Position numbers and translations under genes: made by a program
Assembly: GCA_024281095.1 (NCBI GenBank)
Contig: JAMXLJ010000093.1
Span: 1 to 64,000 of the forward strand
Length of the DNA stretch: 64,000 nt
Source: Acidimicrobiia bacterium
Lineage (GTDB): Bacteria; Actinomycetota; Acidimicrobiia; IMCC26256; JAMXLJ01
Direction: 5' to 3'
In this document: positions 9,549 through 18,047 of the stretch, in pieces
Layout of the letters: each line of letters opens with the position of its first letter
How positions within the stretch are numbered: the first letter of the stretch is position 1
Notes under the pieces: generated by a model
What the model was told of the DNA's origin: nothing
Databases searched by the model: none
What the model saw: the letters and a program-made list of their open reading frames with translations, nothing else

Positions 9549-9551
9549 AGT
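9546..9551 (+). promoter_or_regulatory. -10 box of leaderless mscR promoter
   Basis: TAAAGT ends 7 nt before the GTG at 9559; the hexamer includes the TAA stop of the preceding gene. Confidence 0.5.
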
Positions 9552-9558
9552 CCCGCGC

Positions 9559-10641
9559 GTGAACGAAGTACGAGGCGTCGTCGCACGCGCGAAGGGCGAA
9601 CCGGTAACGGTCGAGACGGTCGTGGTACCCGATCCGGGCGTGGGCGAAGTGCTCGTACGCGTTCAGGCCTGCGGCGTCTGCCACACGGACCTGCACTACC
9701 GCGAGGGCGCCATCAACGACGACTTCCCCTTCCTCCTGGGCCACGAGGCGGCGGGAATCATCGAGACCGTGGGCGAGGGGGTCACCGAGGTCGCTCCGGG
9801 CGACTTCGTGATCCTGAACTGGCGCGCGGTGTGCGGCGAATGTCGTTCCTGCCGGCGGGGCCGGCCCTGGTACTGCTTCTCGACGGCCAACGCGACGCAG
9901 AAGATGACGCTCGGCGACGGCACACCGCTCAGCGCCGCGCTCGGTATCGGCGCGTTCGCCGAGAAGACACTCGTCGCGGCCGGACAGGCCACGAAGGTCG
10001 ACCCGCGTGCGCGCCCGGAAGCAGCCGGACTGCTCGGCTGCGGGGTGATGGCGGGCCTCGGTGCCGCGATGCTCACCGGCGAGGTGCGCCGTGGCGACAC
10101 CGTCGCGGTGTTCGGTTGCGGCGGGGTCGGGAACGCCGCGATTGCGGGCGCGCGTCTCGCGGGTGCGGCACGTGTCATCGCGATCGACATCGACGCGCGC
10201 AAGCTCGTGTGGGCCAAGGAGTTCGGCGCGACCGACGTCGTCGATTCCCGCGAGACAGACCCGGTGGAAGCCGTGAAGTCGCTCACCGACGGCAACGGGG
10301 CCGACGTGTGCATCGAAGCCGTGGGCCGCCCGGAGGTGATGGAACAGGCGTTCTACGCGCGCGATCTCGCGGGCACCCTCGTGCAAGTCGGCGTGCCCGA
10401 TCCCTCGATGCGCGTGGAGCTTCCCATGATCGAGTTCTTCGGCCGCGGCGGCGCGCTCAAGCCGAGCTGGTACGGCGACTGCCTTCCGAGCCGCGACTTC
10501 CCCGCGCTCATCGATCTCTACCTCCAGGGCCGGCTCGATCTCGACCGGTTCGTCAGCGAGACGATCGACCTCGACGGTGTCGAGGACGCGTTCCACAAGA
10601 TGGAGCGCGGCGAGGTGCTGCGCTCGGTGGTCGTCCTCTAG
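9559..10641 (+). CDS. mscR: S-(hydroxymethyl)mycothiol dehydrogenase (zinc alcohol dehydrogenase family)
   Basis: A 360 aa medium-chain zinc dehydrogenase. '[14 protein letters not shown]' and '[15 protein letters not shown]' form the catalytic zinc site, '[15 protein letters not shown]' the four-Cys structural zinc site, and '[14 protein letters not shown]' the NAD-binding Rossmann turn. The pattern is that of the mycothiol-dependent formaldehyde dehydrogenase / S-nitrosomycothiol reductase of actinobacteria, which oxidises the formaldehyde-mycothiol adduct. An MBL-fold gene 0.5 kb downstream matches the usual mscR neighbour. The GTG start is supported by the TAAAGT box 7 nt upstream. Confidence 0.88.
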   Translation: MNEVRGVVARAKGEPVTVETVVVPDPGVGEVLVRVQACGVCHTDLHYREGAINDDFPFLLGHEAAGIIETVGEGVTEVAPGDFVILNWRAVCGECRSCRRGRPWYCFSTANATQKMTLGDGTPLSAALGIGAFAEKTLVAAGQATKVDPRARPEAAGLLGCGVMAGLGAAMLTGEVRRGDTVAVFGCGGVGNAAIAGARLAGAARVIAIDIDARKLVWAKEFGATDVVDSRETDPVEAVKSLTDGNGADVCIEAVGRPEVMEQAFYARDLAGTLVQVGVPDPSMRVELPMIEFFGRGGALKPSWYGDCLPSRDFPALIDLYLQGRLDLDRFVSETIDLDGVEDAFHKMERGEVLRSVVVL

Positions 10642-10667
10642 TCCTTCCGCCACTCGCGTGCACGCGG

Positions 10668-11012
10668 CTAACAACCGAGACACGTCTTGCGGAACAGCTC
10701 CTTGCCGTCGACCGCGCCGACGAAGTCGCCCTTGCTCCCGGACTTGTCGTCGGTCGTGCCCGTCAGCGCGACCGTGTGCCCGTTCGTCGTAGTGCCTTGG
10801 CACGACACGGACACGCGGGTGCCGCTGCTGTTCGTGGCTCTCGCCGTGCAACGCAAGCCGTCCTTGATCGGGAACCCCCGATCCTTGAACTCCTTCGCGC
10901 CCCCGATGGCCACCGCGTTACGCACTGCGGTCTCACTGATCGCCTTGCGCTGCCCCGATGTACAGCCGGTGACGACGAGCGCGCCGGCAATGACGAGCAC
11001 GACGATCCGCAT
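10668..11012 (-). CDS. DUF4333-like lipoprotein
   Basis: 114 aa from the ATG at 11012. The N-terminus is a lipoprotein signal with lipobox 'VVTGC' (Cys17), so the mature protein should be lipid-anchored outside the membrane. The remainder has three further Cys residues ('LRCTARA', 'VSVSCQG', 'KTCLGC') and a beta-rich pattern resembling the DUF4333/TipAS-like secreted domains of actinobacteria. Function unknown. It is inserted between the two mycothiol genes on the opposite strand. Confidence 0.7.
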   Translation of the reverse strand: MRIVVLVIAGALVVTGCTSGQRKAISETAVRNAVAIGGAKEFKDRGFPIKDGLRCTARATNSSGTRVSVSCQGTTTNGHTVALTGTTDDKSGSKGDFVGAVDGKELFRKTCLGC

Positions 11013-11094
11013 GCCCCGAGGGTTCCCAGGCGGACGGCACGGCATGCGCGGCCATGGACGGTTCCGCGCCCACCTCGTTGGGTAACTCCGGACC

Positions 11095-11169
11095 ATGTAC
11101 ATCGGCGTCGGCACACTCGTGGTGATCCTGCTCATCGTCCTCATCATCTACTTCCTCCGCCGGGCGTAG
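11095..11169 (+). CDS. 24-residue single-span membrane peptide
   Basis: ATG to TAG encodes MYIGVGTLVVILLIVLIIYFLRRA: a hydrophobic helix of about 18 residues ending in FLRRA, a positive-inside C-terminal anchor. It is shorter than the ORF-track cutoff. Codons are GC-rich at position three, as in the neighbours. Its TAG stop overlaps the TAGCCT -10 box of the next gene. A TAACTC sequence lies 6 nt before the ATG. Short hydrophobic peptides of this kind recur in actinobacteria, but I know no function. Confidence 0.55.
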   Translation: MYIGVGTLVVILLIVLIIYFLRRA

Positions 11170-11172
11170 CCT
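11167..11172 (+). promoter_or_regulatory. -10 box of leaderless MBL hydrolase promoter
   Basis: TAGCCT ends 6 nt before the GTG at 11179 and includes the stop codon of the preceding micro-ORF. Confidence 0.5.
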
Positions 11173-11178
11173 CACGGC

Positions 11179-11811
11179 GTGTCCCGGGCCGAGGTCTTGC
11201 GCGTCGTCACCTCCGGCACATTCACGCTCGACGGCGAGGACTTCGCGGTCGACAACAACGTCTGGGTCGTCGGCGACGACCGTGAGGTCTTCGTGGTGGA
11301 CGCCGCCCACGACCCGGGCCCGATCGTCGCCGCAGTCGGTGGCCGGCGGGTCGCGGCGATCCTGTGCACGCACGGCCACAATGACCACATCAACGTCGCG
11401 GTCGAGCTGTCGGCGGCGCTCGACGCGCCGGTCGCGCTCCATCCCGATGACCGCATGTTGTGGGACAGCGTGCACCCCGATCACGAGCCGCACCACGCGC
11501 TCCGCGACAACGAGCGCCTGGTGACCGGCTCGCTGACGCTCCTTGCGCTGCACACACCCGGTCATTCACCGGGCGGGGTGAGCTTCCTCGACGCGGCGGA
11601 CGGGCACGTGTTCGCGGGTGACACGTTGTTCAACGGCGGCCCGGGTGCGACCGGGCGGTCGTTCTCCAGCTTCCCCACGATCGTCGAGTCGATTCGCACC
11701 CGGCTGCTGACGCTGCCGCCCGAGACGATCGTCCACCCCGGTCACGGGGCGGACACCACGATCGGCGACGAGGCACCACACCTCGACGAGTGGATCGAGC
11801 GCGGGCACTGA
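11179..11811 (+). CDS. MBL-fold hydrolase, mycothiol-associated
   Basis: A 210 aa metallo-beta-lactamase-fold protein. Motifs are 'CTHGHNDHINV' (HxHxDH), 'LHTPGHSPGGVSF' (third metal His), 'FAGDTLF' (bridging Asp) and 'HPGHGADTTIGDE' (last His), the glyoxalase II-like set. In actinobacteria a gene of this type commonly accompanies mscR, and it is thought to hydrolyse the thioester product (formyl-mycothiol). The context agrees with that role, but the direct substrate is inference. The GTG start follows a TAGCCT box by 6 nt. Confidence 0.85.
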   Translation: MSRAEVLRVVTSGTFTLDGEDFAVDNNVWVVGDDREVFVVDAAHDPGPIVAAVGGRRVAAILCTHGHNDHINVAVELSAALDAPVALHPDDRMLWDSVHPDHEPHHALRDNERLVTGSLTLLALHTPGHSPGGVSFLDAADGHVFAGDTLFNGGPGATGRSFSSFPTIVESIRTRLLTLPPETIVHPGHGADTTIGDEAPHLDEWIERGH

Positions 11812-11821
11812 CGCGAGCTGT

Positions 11822-13279
11822 CTACCCCGTGGCGCCGTAGCCGTCGTTGCGAACGCCGACGTAGGTTCCGCCGCTGTACGCGAGGCCGCGCCACCGGTCC
11901 GCCTTCGCGTAACCGGACAGCGTCACGGAGCGCATCGAGCCGGTTCCGTGCACGACACCCCATGCGTCGAGCACCGCCCACCCGTTGCCCTTCGGGTCGA
12001 CCGCGAGACCGCGGGCGGTGTCCCAACCGGCCCAGTACGACGTCGTCGGGTACACGTGCGCAGTGCCGGACGGGTGCACACTCCCCCACCCGTCGAGGAC
12101 CCACAGGCCCGTCGAGTGCACGCCGTCGGGCGCGGAGAGCGCGACGCGACGGGCGATGTCCCAACCGGGCCAGTACGTGTCGGGCAGAGGCAGGCTCGAC
12201 GCGGTGCCGGACGTGTGCACGCCGCCCCAGCCGTCGACGACGACGAGTCCCTGCCCGTCGGCGGTGATCGCGATGCCGCGGGCGATGTCCCATCCGGGCC
12301 AGTAGGTCGTGGGGAGCGGGAGCGCGGCGGCGCTCCCGAACTTCTGCACGCCGCCCCAGCCGTCGAGCACCACGTAGCCCTTGCCATCGGGCATCACCGC
12401 GATGTCACGGGCGATGTCGAAGTTGAACGTCGGAGCACCGGCGTACAGCGCGCCCCCGTACGCGGAGACCCGACCGTCACCGTTCAAGACGTAGTAGCCG
12501 CCGAGCGGGTTCGCCGCGACCGCGCGGCCCGGCTGACGCAGCGCGGCCGGGCAGCCCCACGCGAAGTTGCGTACACCGAACCCCGGACTGTCGGGAGGGC
12601 ACGCACCGGGCAGGCCGGCGAAGATGAGCATGCGGTTGTAGATGCCGAGGACCTTCTCCGCGTAGTCCGGCGCGGAGGCCCAGTTGCCGTTGCCCATCTG
12701 CGACCACGTGGGCGCGACGCCCTTCTTGAAGAACGTGTCGTACGCCCGAGCGCTGCCGCCGGCGTCGACGAGTGGGTAGTGCAGGTTGGCCGCCCGCGAC
12801 AGCGGGTCGGCGTAGCTGCGCAGATGCTGGATCTGGGCCCGCACACCTTCCTCTGCGGTCGGCGCGGTGAAGACGACGCATCCGCCGCACGCGCCCATTC
12901 CCGAGAAGTTGTTGAACCACGGACGCACGTAGCCGCCGTCGGGGAACGAGAACCACCCTGTCTCGAGGATCGACTGCGCGAACGCGACGTCGCCGCGCAC
13001 GTTCTCCGCGTTGCCCTCGTCGACGAAGATCTGAGCGAGGATGTCGATCGGCACGGTCGCGCGGTAGGGCTGCCGAGTGTTGGCCTTGAAGTACGCGGCG
13101 AGTTGCGGGCCGCTCAGGCGCGACGGGCCCATCACGGGTTGACCGGCGAGGTCGAGGGCAGCTGCCCGCCGCGTCGGTGAGGAAGCGCCGCTCGGCAGCA
13201 CCGTCGCGAAGACTGCGACGAGTGCTGCTACTCCAGCGAGCGGAACGAGGACGCGATGAGGATGATGAGGGTGGCGCAT
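11822..13279 (-). CDS. Secreted glucosaminidase with C-terminal WPGWD-type repeats
   Basis: 485 aa. A signal peptide (to about residue 33) precedes a glucosaminidase domain (about 50-235) with the catalytic 'AFAQSILETG' Glu and 'NNFSGMGACGGC'. It is related to the second glucosaminidase in this window (35855-37066). The C-terminal half, from about residue 250, has four or five repeats of about 48 aa built on 'YWPGWDIAR-x-(I/V)A...DGWGGVH', which look like propeller blades or a cell-wall binding array. Likely role is peptidoglycan remodelling. Strong DNA similarity between repeats suggests recent internal duplication. Confidence 0.82.
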   Translation of the reverse strand: MRHPHHPHRVLVPLAGVAALVAVFATVLPSGASSPTRRAAALDLAGQPVMGPSRLSGPQLAAYFKANTRQPYRATVPIDILAQIFVDEGNAENVRGDVAFAQSILETGWFSFPDGGYVRPWFNNFSGMGACGGCVVFTAPTAEEGVRAQIQHLRSYADPLSRAANLHYPLVDAGGSARAYDTFFKKGVAPTWSQMGNGNWASAPDYAEKVLGIYNRMLIFAGLPGACPPDSPGFGVRNFAWGCPAALRQPGRAVAANPLGGYYVLNGDGRVSAYGGALYAGAPTFNFDIARDIAVMPDGKGYVVLDGWGGVQKFGSAAALPLPTTYWPGWDIARGIAITADGQGLVVVDGWGGVHTSGTASSLPLPDTYWPGWDIARRVALSAPDGVHSTGLWVLDGWGSVHPSGTAHVYPTTSYWAGWDTARGLAVDPKGNGWAVLDAWGVVHGTGSMRSVTLSGYAKADRWRGLAYSGGTYVGVRNDGYGATG

Positions 13280-13598
13280 GCGGCGCGCGTATCGGCCGGC
13301 TCTGCGGACGGCTTGAGCTCGAACAGCCGGAAAACCGAGGAATCATGCGGGTCCTGCGCGTACCGAGGCCGACACACCACGTCACGCGCGTGGACCCCCA
13401 TTGGGCTCGCGCACAGCGAGTCCGGGGGTGCGCTCGCTACCACGCGTTGCGGTCGCGGAAATCTCACGATGCGCGTTCGTCCATACGTGCGAGAACACAC
13501 ATCGTGGGAAGCCTCCCGGCGTGGTCGACGGGAGACTGGATGTGTTGACGATTCGGGTAAGGTTCCTGGGGATCACGTGTGCAGGAGGGGATCGCCGC
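13280..13598. other. Intergenic region with inverted repeats between divergent surface genes
   Basis: 319 bp without a gene. It contains an imperfect hairpin ACCCCC...GGGGGT (about 13398-13429) and a second, CACGATG...CATCGTG (about 13466-13506) with an inner GTTC/GAAC pairing. A TAAGGT hexamer about 40 bp before the LPFTG gene could be its -10. I looked for a c-di-AMP (ydaO) riboswitch, often found near such hydrolases, and did not find its conserved core. Confidence 0.4.
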
Positions 13599-13943
13599 AT
13601 GAAGCGTGTCCGTTGGTTCGTCGTCTTCGCGCTCGCACTTGGCGCCCTGGCATTGCCCGCGAGCGCGTTCGCCGCGCGCTCGGCACAGTGCCCGAACTAC
13701 CCCGGCACGGACTGCACCGTCCCGTCGTCGGTGCTCGGCATCACTACGACGCCGCAGAACCCGGCGACGACCGGCGGCACCGGCGCCAACGTCGCGCCCG
13801 CCAACGCCGCTGTGAGCGCGGGGCAGAGCTCGCTTCCGTTCACCGGTGGTGACATCGCCGGCCTCGGCGCGATCGGTGTCGGCGCCGTGCTCGTGGGCTT
13901 CTTGCTCGCCCGCACCCGCCGCGGCGCCCGCACCCGCTCGTAG
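13599..13943 (+). CDS. Small LPFTG-anchored surface protein
   Basis: 114 aa. The ATG at 13599 follows a GGAGGGG ribosome site. A signal peptide ending near 'ASAFAA' precedes a short Thr/Asn/Ala-rich stretch with one Cys pair (CPNYPGTDC), then 'LPFTGGD', a hydrophobic helix and 'RTRRGARTRS'. That is a complete sortase sorting signal, so the protein should be linked to peptidoglycan with only about 75 residues exposed. No sortase gene is in this window. Function unknown. Confidence 0.8.
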   Translation: MKRVRWFVVFALALGALALPASAFAARSAQCPNYPGTDCTVPSSVLGITTTPQNPATTGGTGANVAPANAAVSAGQSSLPFTGGDIAGLGAIGVGAVLVGFLLARTRRGARTRS

Positions 13944-14069
13944 CGGCCACCGCTCGGCCGTCGCGCGCCCGGCGACGCGCGTCCTTGGCCGTCTGTTCGT
14001 CGCGGCCTTACAGAGTCCTCACACGAGGGGCGTTCACTGGAACGCACGAACTCTCGTCTGGAGGACATG

Positions 14070-14873
14070 ATGAAGAAGGTTCTGGTCGTGGTCGTCGCGG
14101 TCGGGCTGCTGGCCGGCGGCGCGGGAGTCGCCTGGGCGGCAGCCGGCGACTCGTCGAGCGGCTCCGGGAGCGGGTCGGCCCAGTTGGCCGCGTTCACCAC
14201 GGCGGCCCGTCCCGGCCAGGGTGCACGAGGCGGAATCGCGAGGCTCGCCGTCCAGGTGGCGGCGGACACGATTCACGTCGACCGCGCCACGCTCGTGCAG
14301 GAGCTGCGCTCGGGGAAGAGCATCGCCGACGTTGCCCGTGAGCACAACGTCGACCCGCAGACTGTGATCGACGGGCTCGTGAAGGCGGCCACGGACAAGT
14401 TGCAGTCGCTCGTGACCGCGGGCAAGGTCGACGCCGACCGGGCCAAGAAGGTCGAGGCGCGGCTCCCGCAGCTCGCGGCCAGGCTCGTGAACGGCAAGCT
14501 GCGCAACGCCGGCCGGCCCGGCGTCCGGCGGGCGATCGTGAAGGGATCACTCGACGTCGCGGCCGACACGATCCACATCGACCGCGCCACCCTCGTGCGT
14601 GACCTGCGCACAGGCAAGAGCATCGCCGACGTCGCCCGTGACCACAACGTCGACCCGCAAGCCGTGATCGACGCGCTCGTGAACGCCGCGAAGCAGAAGC
14701 TCTCCGATCTCCAGTCGAGCGGGAAGCTCACCGAGCAGCGTGTCCAGCGCATCGAGCAGCGGCTGCCGACGTTGGTCGAGCGCCTGGTGAACCGGAAGTT
14801 CGACGGTCGCAACCGTCCGGCGTCCACGGCGTCCACGGCGGCGACGGCACAACCGGCAGACCTCGCGGCCTAG
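14070..14873 (+). CDS. Secreted protein with two tandem 100-residue repeats
   Basis: 267 aa. I use the second ATG (14070), since GGAGG lies 5 nt before it. A signal peptide (to about residue 25) and Ser/Gly linker lead to two tandem units, each starting 'VAADTIH(V/I)DRATLV' and containing 'GKSIADVAR(E/D)HNVDPQ' then a basic helical segment. The units are offset by exactly 300 bp in the DNA. 'GKSIADVAREHNVD' reads like a helix-turn-helix-type module, but the protein is exported, so DNA binding is unlikely. The C-terminus is an Ala/Thr tail. Not recognised further. Confidence 0.8.
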   Translation: MKKVLVVVVAVGLLAGGAGVAWAAAGDSSSGSGSGSAQLAAFTTAARPGQGARGGIARLAVQVAADTIHVDRATLVQELRSGKSIADVAREHNVDPQTVIDGLVKAATDKLQSLVTAGKVDADRAKKVEARLPQLAARLVNGKLRNAGRPGVRRAIVKGSLDVAADTIHIDRATLVRDLRTGKSIADVARDHNVDPQAVIDALVNAAKQKLSDLQSSGKLTEQRVQRIEQRLPTLVERLVNRKFDGRNRPASTASTAATAQPADLAA

Positions 14874-14899
14874 TTCCCACGATCTGCACCCCGCACCGC

Positions 14900-14932
14900 A
14901 CGAGCGGCCGGCGCCCCCCGCCGGCCGCTCGT
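14900..14932. terminator. Bidirectional hairpin terminator
   Basis: ACGAGCGGCCGGCG-ccccc-CGCCGGCCGCTCGT is a perfect 14 bp stem with 5 nt loop, in the gap between convergent genes; only a short pyrimidine tail (CTCGTT) follows. Confidence 0.75.
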
Positions 14933-14937
14933 CTCGT

Positions 14938-16524
14938 TCAACACCAGGCGTCGTCGGGAACGCCCTCGCAGACCTCGGGCATGGAGCGCTGCCTCGTCAT
15001 CGGCCGCAAGACCACGCTCGTGGCACGCGGGTAGTGCTTGCCGGGCGCGTCGGGACACGGGCCGAACACCTCGGTGTCGCAGATCACCTGCGCGGTCAGC
15101 TCGCTGCCCAGATCGGCGCCCTGGTTCGCCACGCCGCACACCCCGTGGGTCGCCTGCAGGTCGCCGGGTGCACCCGTGAAGCCGGTCGGGTCGAGGTTGC
15201 CGTGCCAGCAGTTGCCCGGATCGTGCAAGCCGCTGATATCGCCACCGTCGCCGTTCGTCGGATTGCCGAAGAACCCGTTGCCGCGGAACCGGTTGGCGGA
15301 GACCTCGTTGCCCCAGTCGTCGTAGTAGCAGAGACCCGGTTGCTGCTGGCCGCCCTCGCAATGTGCCACCGGCGGTGGCGTACCGCTGTCGGGGAACGGC
15401 ACGAGCAGGACTCCCCACGCGCCGTTCCGGTCGAAACGGTTCTGCGTGATGGTGTCGAACCGTCCGCCCGCGACCACGATCCCCGTGCCGACCGGACCGA
15501 GCCCCGCGGTGCCGGACTGGGGCACGTTCGGGTTGTTGTTGTCGTGGATCCAGTTGTTCCGGAAGAAGGTGCACGACCGACCGGGCGAGCCCGGGCACGC
15601 GCCGCTCTGCGGCGACGGTGCGTCGTCGTTGTTCTGACTGTTCGTCGAGATGCCGGTCTTGTTGTGGTCCCATTCGGAGCGCTCGATGACGAGGTGCCCG
15701 CCGGCGTTCGTGCCCGAATACCCGAGTGCGGAGTTCTGCGCGTGCGCGTCGGTGACGAGGGTGTTGCAGTCCGGACACGCGCCGACGTAGTAGCTGGAGT
15801 CGGCCATGTTGCTCGCGTAGGTGTGCGCCAACACACCCGGGCCGTGGGAGTTGCTGGCGAAGATCCCGTACTCGGCGCGCGGCGACTTCGACGTGTCGAA
15901 GTACGTGCTCGTGGCCGAGAGATACGCGCCACGGAACGCACCGATGTGCGTCTGACCCGAACCGTCTCCCCCGTTGAACCAGATCTGGTTGCCGCCGCCC
16001 TTCGCGCCGTCGAGGAAGTTGCACACGGTCAGGTTCTCGACCGTCACGCCGTCCACCTCGAACACCTCGATGCCGTTGCGTCCTGCGCCCCGACCGGAAC
16101 CGTCGGCTGGGCCGAAGTCCTGCGCCGCGGGTGCGGGGTCGCATTGCTTCGATCCCGGCTTCGTGCCGTCGACGACGACGCGGTTGCGGTCGAGGCCGCG
16201 CAGGTGGATGCCCGGCGTGCGGATCAACACACCCGCTCCCGCCTTGTCGGCGGATACTTGGTGACCGGTGTAATCGGCGCGCTCGTGGTAGTCGCCGGGA
16301 GCGATGAGGATCCAGTCGCCCGGGCGGGCGGCGTCGACCGCGTCCTGAATGGTGTCGAAGCCACCACGACGTCCGCGCCATTCGCCGACGCGCAGCACGC
16401 GTCCACCGCGGCGGTGCTCGCCGGCCGGCCGGCTCGCGCCGGCCGCGACCGCGCTCACCCCGATCAGGGTCGCGACGGTCATGGCCAACACCGCCGTGGC
16501 CGTGGGCGTCCGCAGGCTTCTCAT
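14938..16524 (-). CDS. Secreted right-handed beta-helix protein
   Basis: 528 aa with a signal peptide. 'FDTIQDAVDAARPGDWILIAPGDYHE' is the typical opening of a pectate-lyase-like beta-helix, and successive coils with 'GIEVFEVDGVTVENLTV', 'GIFASNSHGPGV' and 'NNWIHDNN' follow. Eleven or more Cys residues suggest disulphides outside the cell. No catalytic lyase residues are identifiable; it could bind or cleave polysaccharide. GGGGAGGG precedes the ATG. The Tat phosphoesterase gene ends 31 bp upstream on the same strand, so they may be cotranscribed. A second beta-helix gene lies at 25258. Confidence 0.8.
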   Translation of the reverse strand: MRSLRTPTATAVLAMTVATLIGVSAVAAGASRPAGEHRRGGRVLRVGEWRGRRGGFDTIQDAVDAARPGDWILIAPGDYHERADYTGHQVSADKAGAGVLIRTPGIHLRGLDRNRVVVDGTKPGSKQCDPAPAAQDFGPADGSGRGAGRNGIEVFEVDGVTVENLTVCNFLDGAKGGGNQIWFNGGDGSGQTHIGAFRGAYLSATSTYFDTSKSPRAEYGIFASNSHGPGVLAHTYASNMADSSYYVGACPDCNTLVTDAHAQNSALGYSGTNAGGHLVIERSEWDHNKTGISTNSQNNDDAPSPQSGACPGSPGRSCTFFRNNWIHDNNNPNVPQSGTAGLGPVGTGIVVAGGRFDTITQNRFDRNGAWGVLLVPFPDSGTPPPVAHCEGGQQQPGLCYYDDWGNEVSANRFRGNGFFGNPTNGDGGDISGLHDPGNCWHGNLDPTGFTGAPGDLQATHGVCGVANQGADLGSELTAQVICDTEVFGPCPDAPGKHYPRATSVVLRPMTRQRSMPEVCEGVPDDAWC

Positions 16525-16555
16525 TCCGGCCCTCCCCGTTGGGACGTGCGGGAGC

Positions 16556-17938
16556 CTACGCCGGCGTCACCGCCCACGCCGGAGGTATCGGACCACCCGG
16601 GCGGCCGGCCGTGCACGCAGACGCACCGCCTGTCGCCGAGAGTCCCGGTGCCGGGAGGACCGGCGGCTCGAGAAAGGGCGGCCGGCGTGCGTCGAGGTCC
16701 AGCGCGTCGAGCAGGTTGTCGGCGTTCGCGTCGCGATACGTCAGTGCGGGCAGGTTCCACTTCGTTTCGACGAGTTTGAGGATCGACGTGTGGTCGTGCA
16801 CCACGTGCGAGACGTAGTGGCGTCGCGAGTATGGCGACACGATCACTGCAGGAACCCGGAACCCGTACTGGTCGTATCCGCCGGGGATGTCGGGCGGCAC
16901 GTGGATGGCGGGCGGGATGGAATCGGGCGCGATCGCACGAGGCGGAACCACATGGTCGTAGTAGCCGCCGTGCTCGTCGTAGCACCAGATCAGGAGGGTC
17001 CTCGGCCACGCGGGGCTCTCGAGCACCGCGCGCACGACCTTCGCGACGAACGCCTCGCCGATGCGGATGTCCTGCGGGTTCTCCTCGCTGCCGTCGGCGT
17101 TGAACGGTGGGTCCACCAGCGAGAAGAAGGGCAGCGTGCCGGCCTTCGCGTCCGCGTAGAACCGTTCGATGGTCGACAGATGAGACGAGTACTTCTGGAA
17201 CGTCGTCAGCAGGATGAGGAGTTGCGCGACGTCCGACGCGTAATCGCGCCATGTGATGCCGTGCGCGTCGAGACGGTCGAAGATTGTTCCGTTCGGCGGC
17301 GGCGGCGCCACCAATGCGTCGCTGGTGGTGCTGACGATGCCCGCCGCGGTCGCCGCGAAGAGAAAGCGCCGGTTCGGGTAGGTCTGCGCGAGGCACGACG
17401 CGAACCAGCGGTCGCACACGGGGAACTGACGGGCAAGGCCGTAATAGAACGGGATGTCGTCCGCGGTCCAGTAGCCCATGGCCACGGGGCCGCACGCCCG
17501 CACGAACCCGTCGTTGTCGCCGTCGCCGAGTGAGATGTGGCTCGCGTTCCACGCCTGGCTCGGCACGCGGTCGAGCTGGCACGTCGACGGCATGTGGAAC
17601 GCGTGCACCACATCGCCCGTGCCGTCGGGAAGCGCGACGCGCGGACGGCCGTCGTGACCGAGCCGGAACCCGTCGCCACGGCGCAGCATCCCGAGGTAGT
17701 TGTCGTACGAGTGGTTCTCCATCATCACGACGACGATGTGCTCGATCTGCGGAAGCGTGTCGACGCCTTCGGGCAATCTTGGATACGGACGGGAACCTGG
17801 TGGCCGTACGCCGTGGCCGTGCCTCGCGCCGTCACCGGCATCGAGCCCGTCGAGCGCACGGCCGCCGAACGCGAGCCCCGCGCCGAGTGCGGCACCGCCG
17901 CGCAGGAACATCCGTCGCGAAACCGGTTCCCTGGCCAT
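16556..17938 (-). CDS. Tat-exported phosphoesterase (phospholipase C / acid phosphatase family)
   Basis: 460 aa from the ATG at 17938, which has a GGGGAGGGG ribosome site (the ORF-track ATG at 17962 lacks one). 'SRRMFLRGGAALGAGLAF' is a twin-arginine signal. The mature protein has 'IEHIVVVMMENHSYDNYLG' (metal-binding Glu-Asn and candidate nucleophile region), 'DRWFASCLAQTYPNR', 'CYDEHGGYYDHV' and 'RVPAVIVSPYSRR', the signatures of the bacterial phospholipase C / AcpA phosphoesterase family. Substrate could be phospholipid head groups or other phosphomonoesters. Confidence 0.88.
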   Translation of the reverse strand: MAREPVSRRMFLRGGAALGAGLAFGGRALDGLDAGDGARHGHGVRPPGSRPYPRLPEGVDTLPQIEHIVVVMMENHSYDNYLGMLRRGDGFRLGHDGRPRVALPDGTGDVVHAFHMPSTCQLDRVPSQAWNASHISLGDGDNDGFVRACGPVAMGYWTADDIPFYYGLARQFPVCDRWFASCLAQTYPNRRFLFAATAAGIVSTTSDALVAPPPPNGTIFDRLDAHGITWRDYASDVAQLLILLTTFQKYSSHLSTIERFYADAKAGTLPFFSLVDPPFNADGSEENPQDIRIGEAFVAKVVRAVLESPAWPRTLLIWCYDEHGGYYDHVVPPRAIAPDSIPPAIHVPPDIPGGYDQYGFRVPAVIVSPYSRRHYVSHVVHDHTSILKLVETKWNLPALTYRDANADNLLDALDLDARRPPFLEPPVLPAPGLSATGGASACTAGRPGGPIPPAWAVTPA

Positions 17939-18047
17939 CCTGCCCCTCCCCTCGCAGGCCACGATTGTGCCCCGCGCGAGTCATGCGGGGGAATGGAGCG
18001 GCGCCGACCGCGTCTCGACCCCGGCCGGTGTCTCGGCCCGGCCGGTG

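Noticed and set aside
13280-13598. c-di-AMP (ydaO-type) riboswitch near the glucosaminidase
   Set aside because: Neither strand contains the conserved GAATCC/GGGTGAA core, although hairpins are present.
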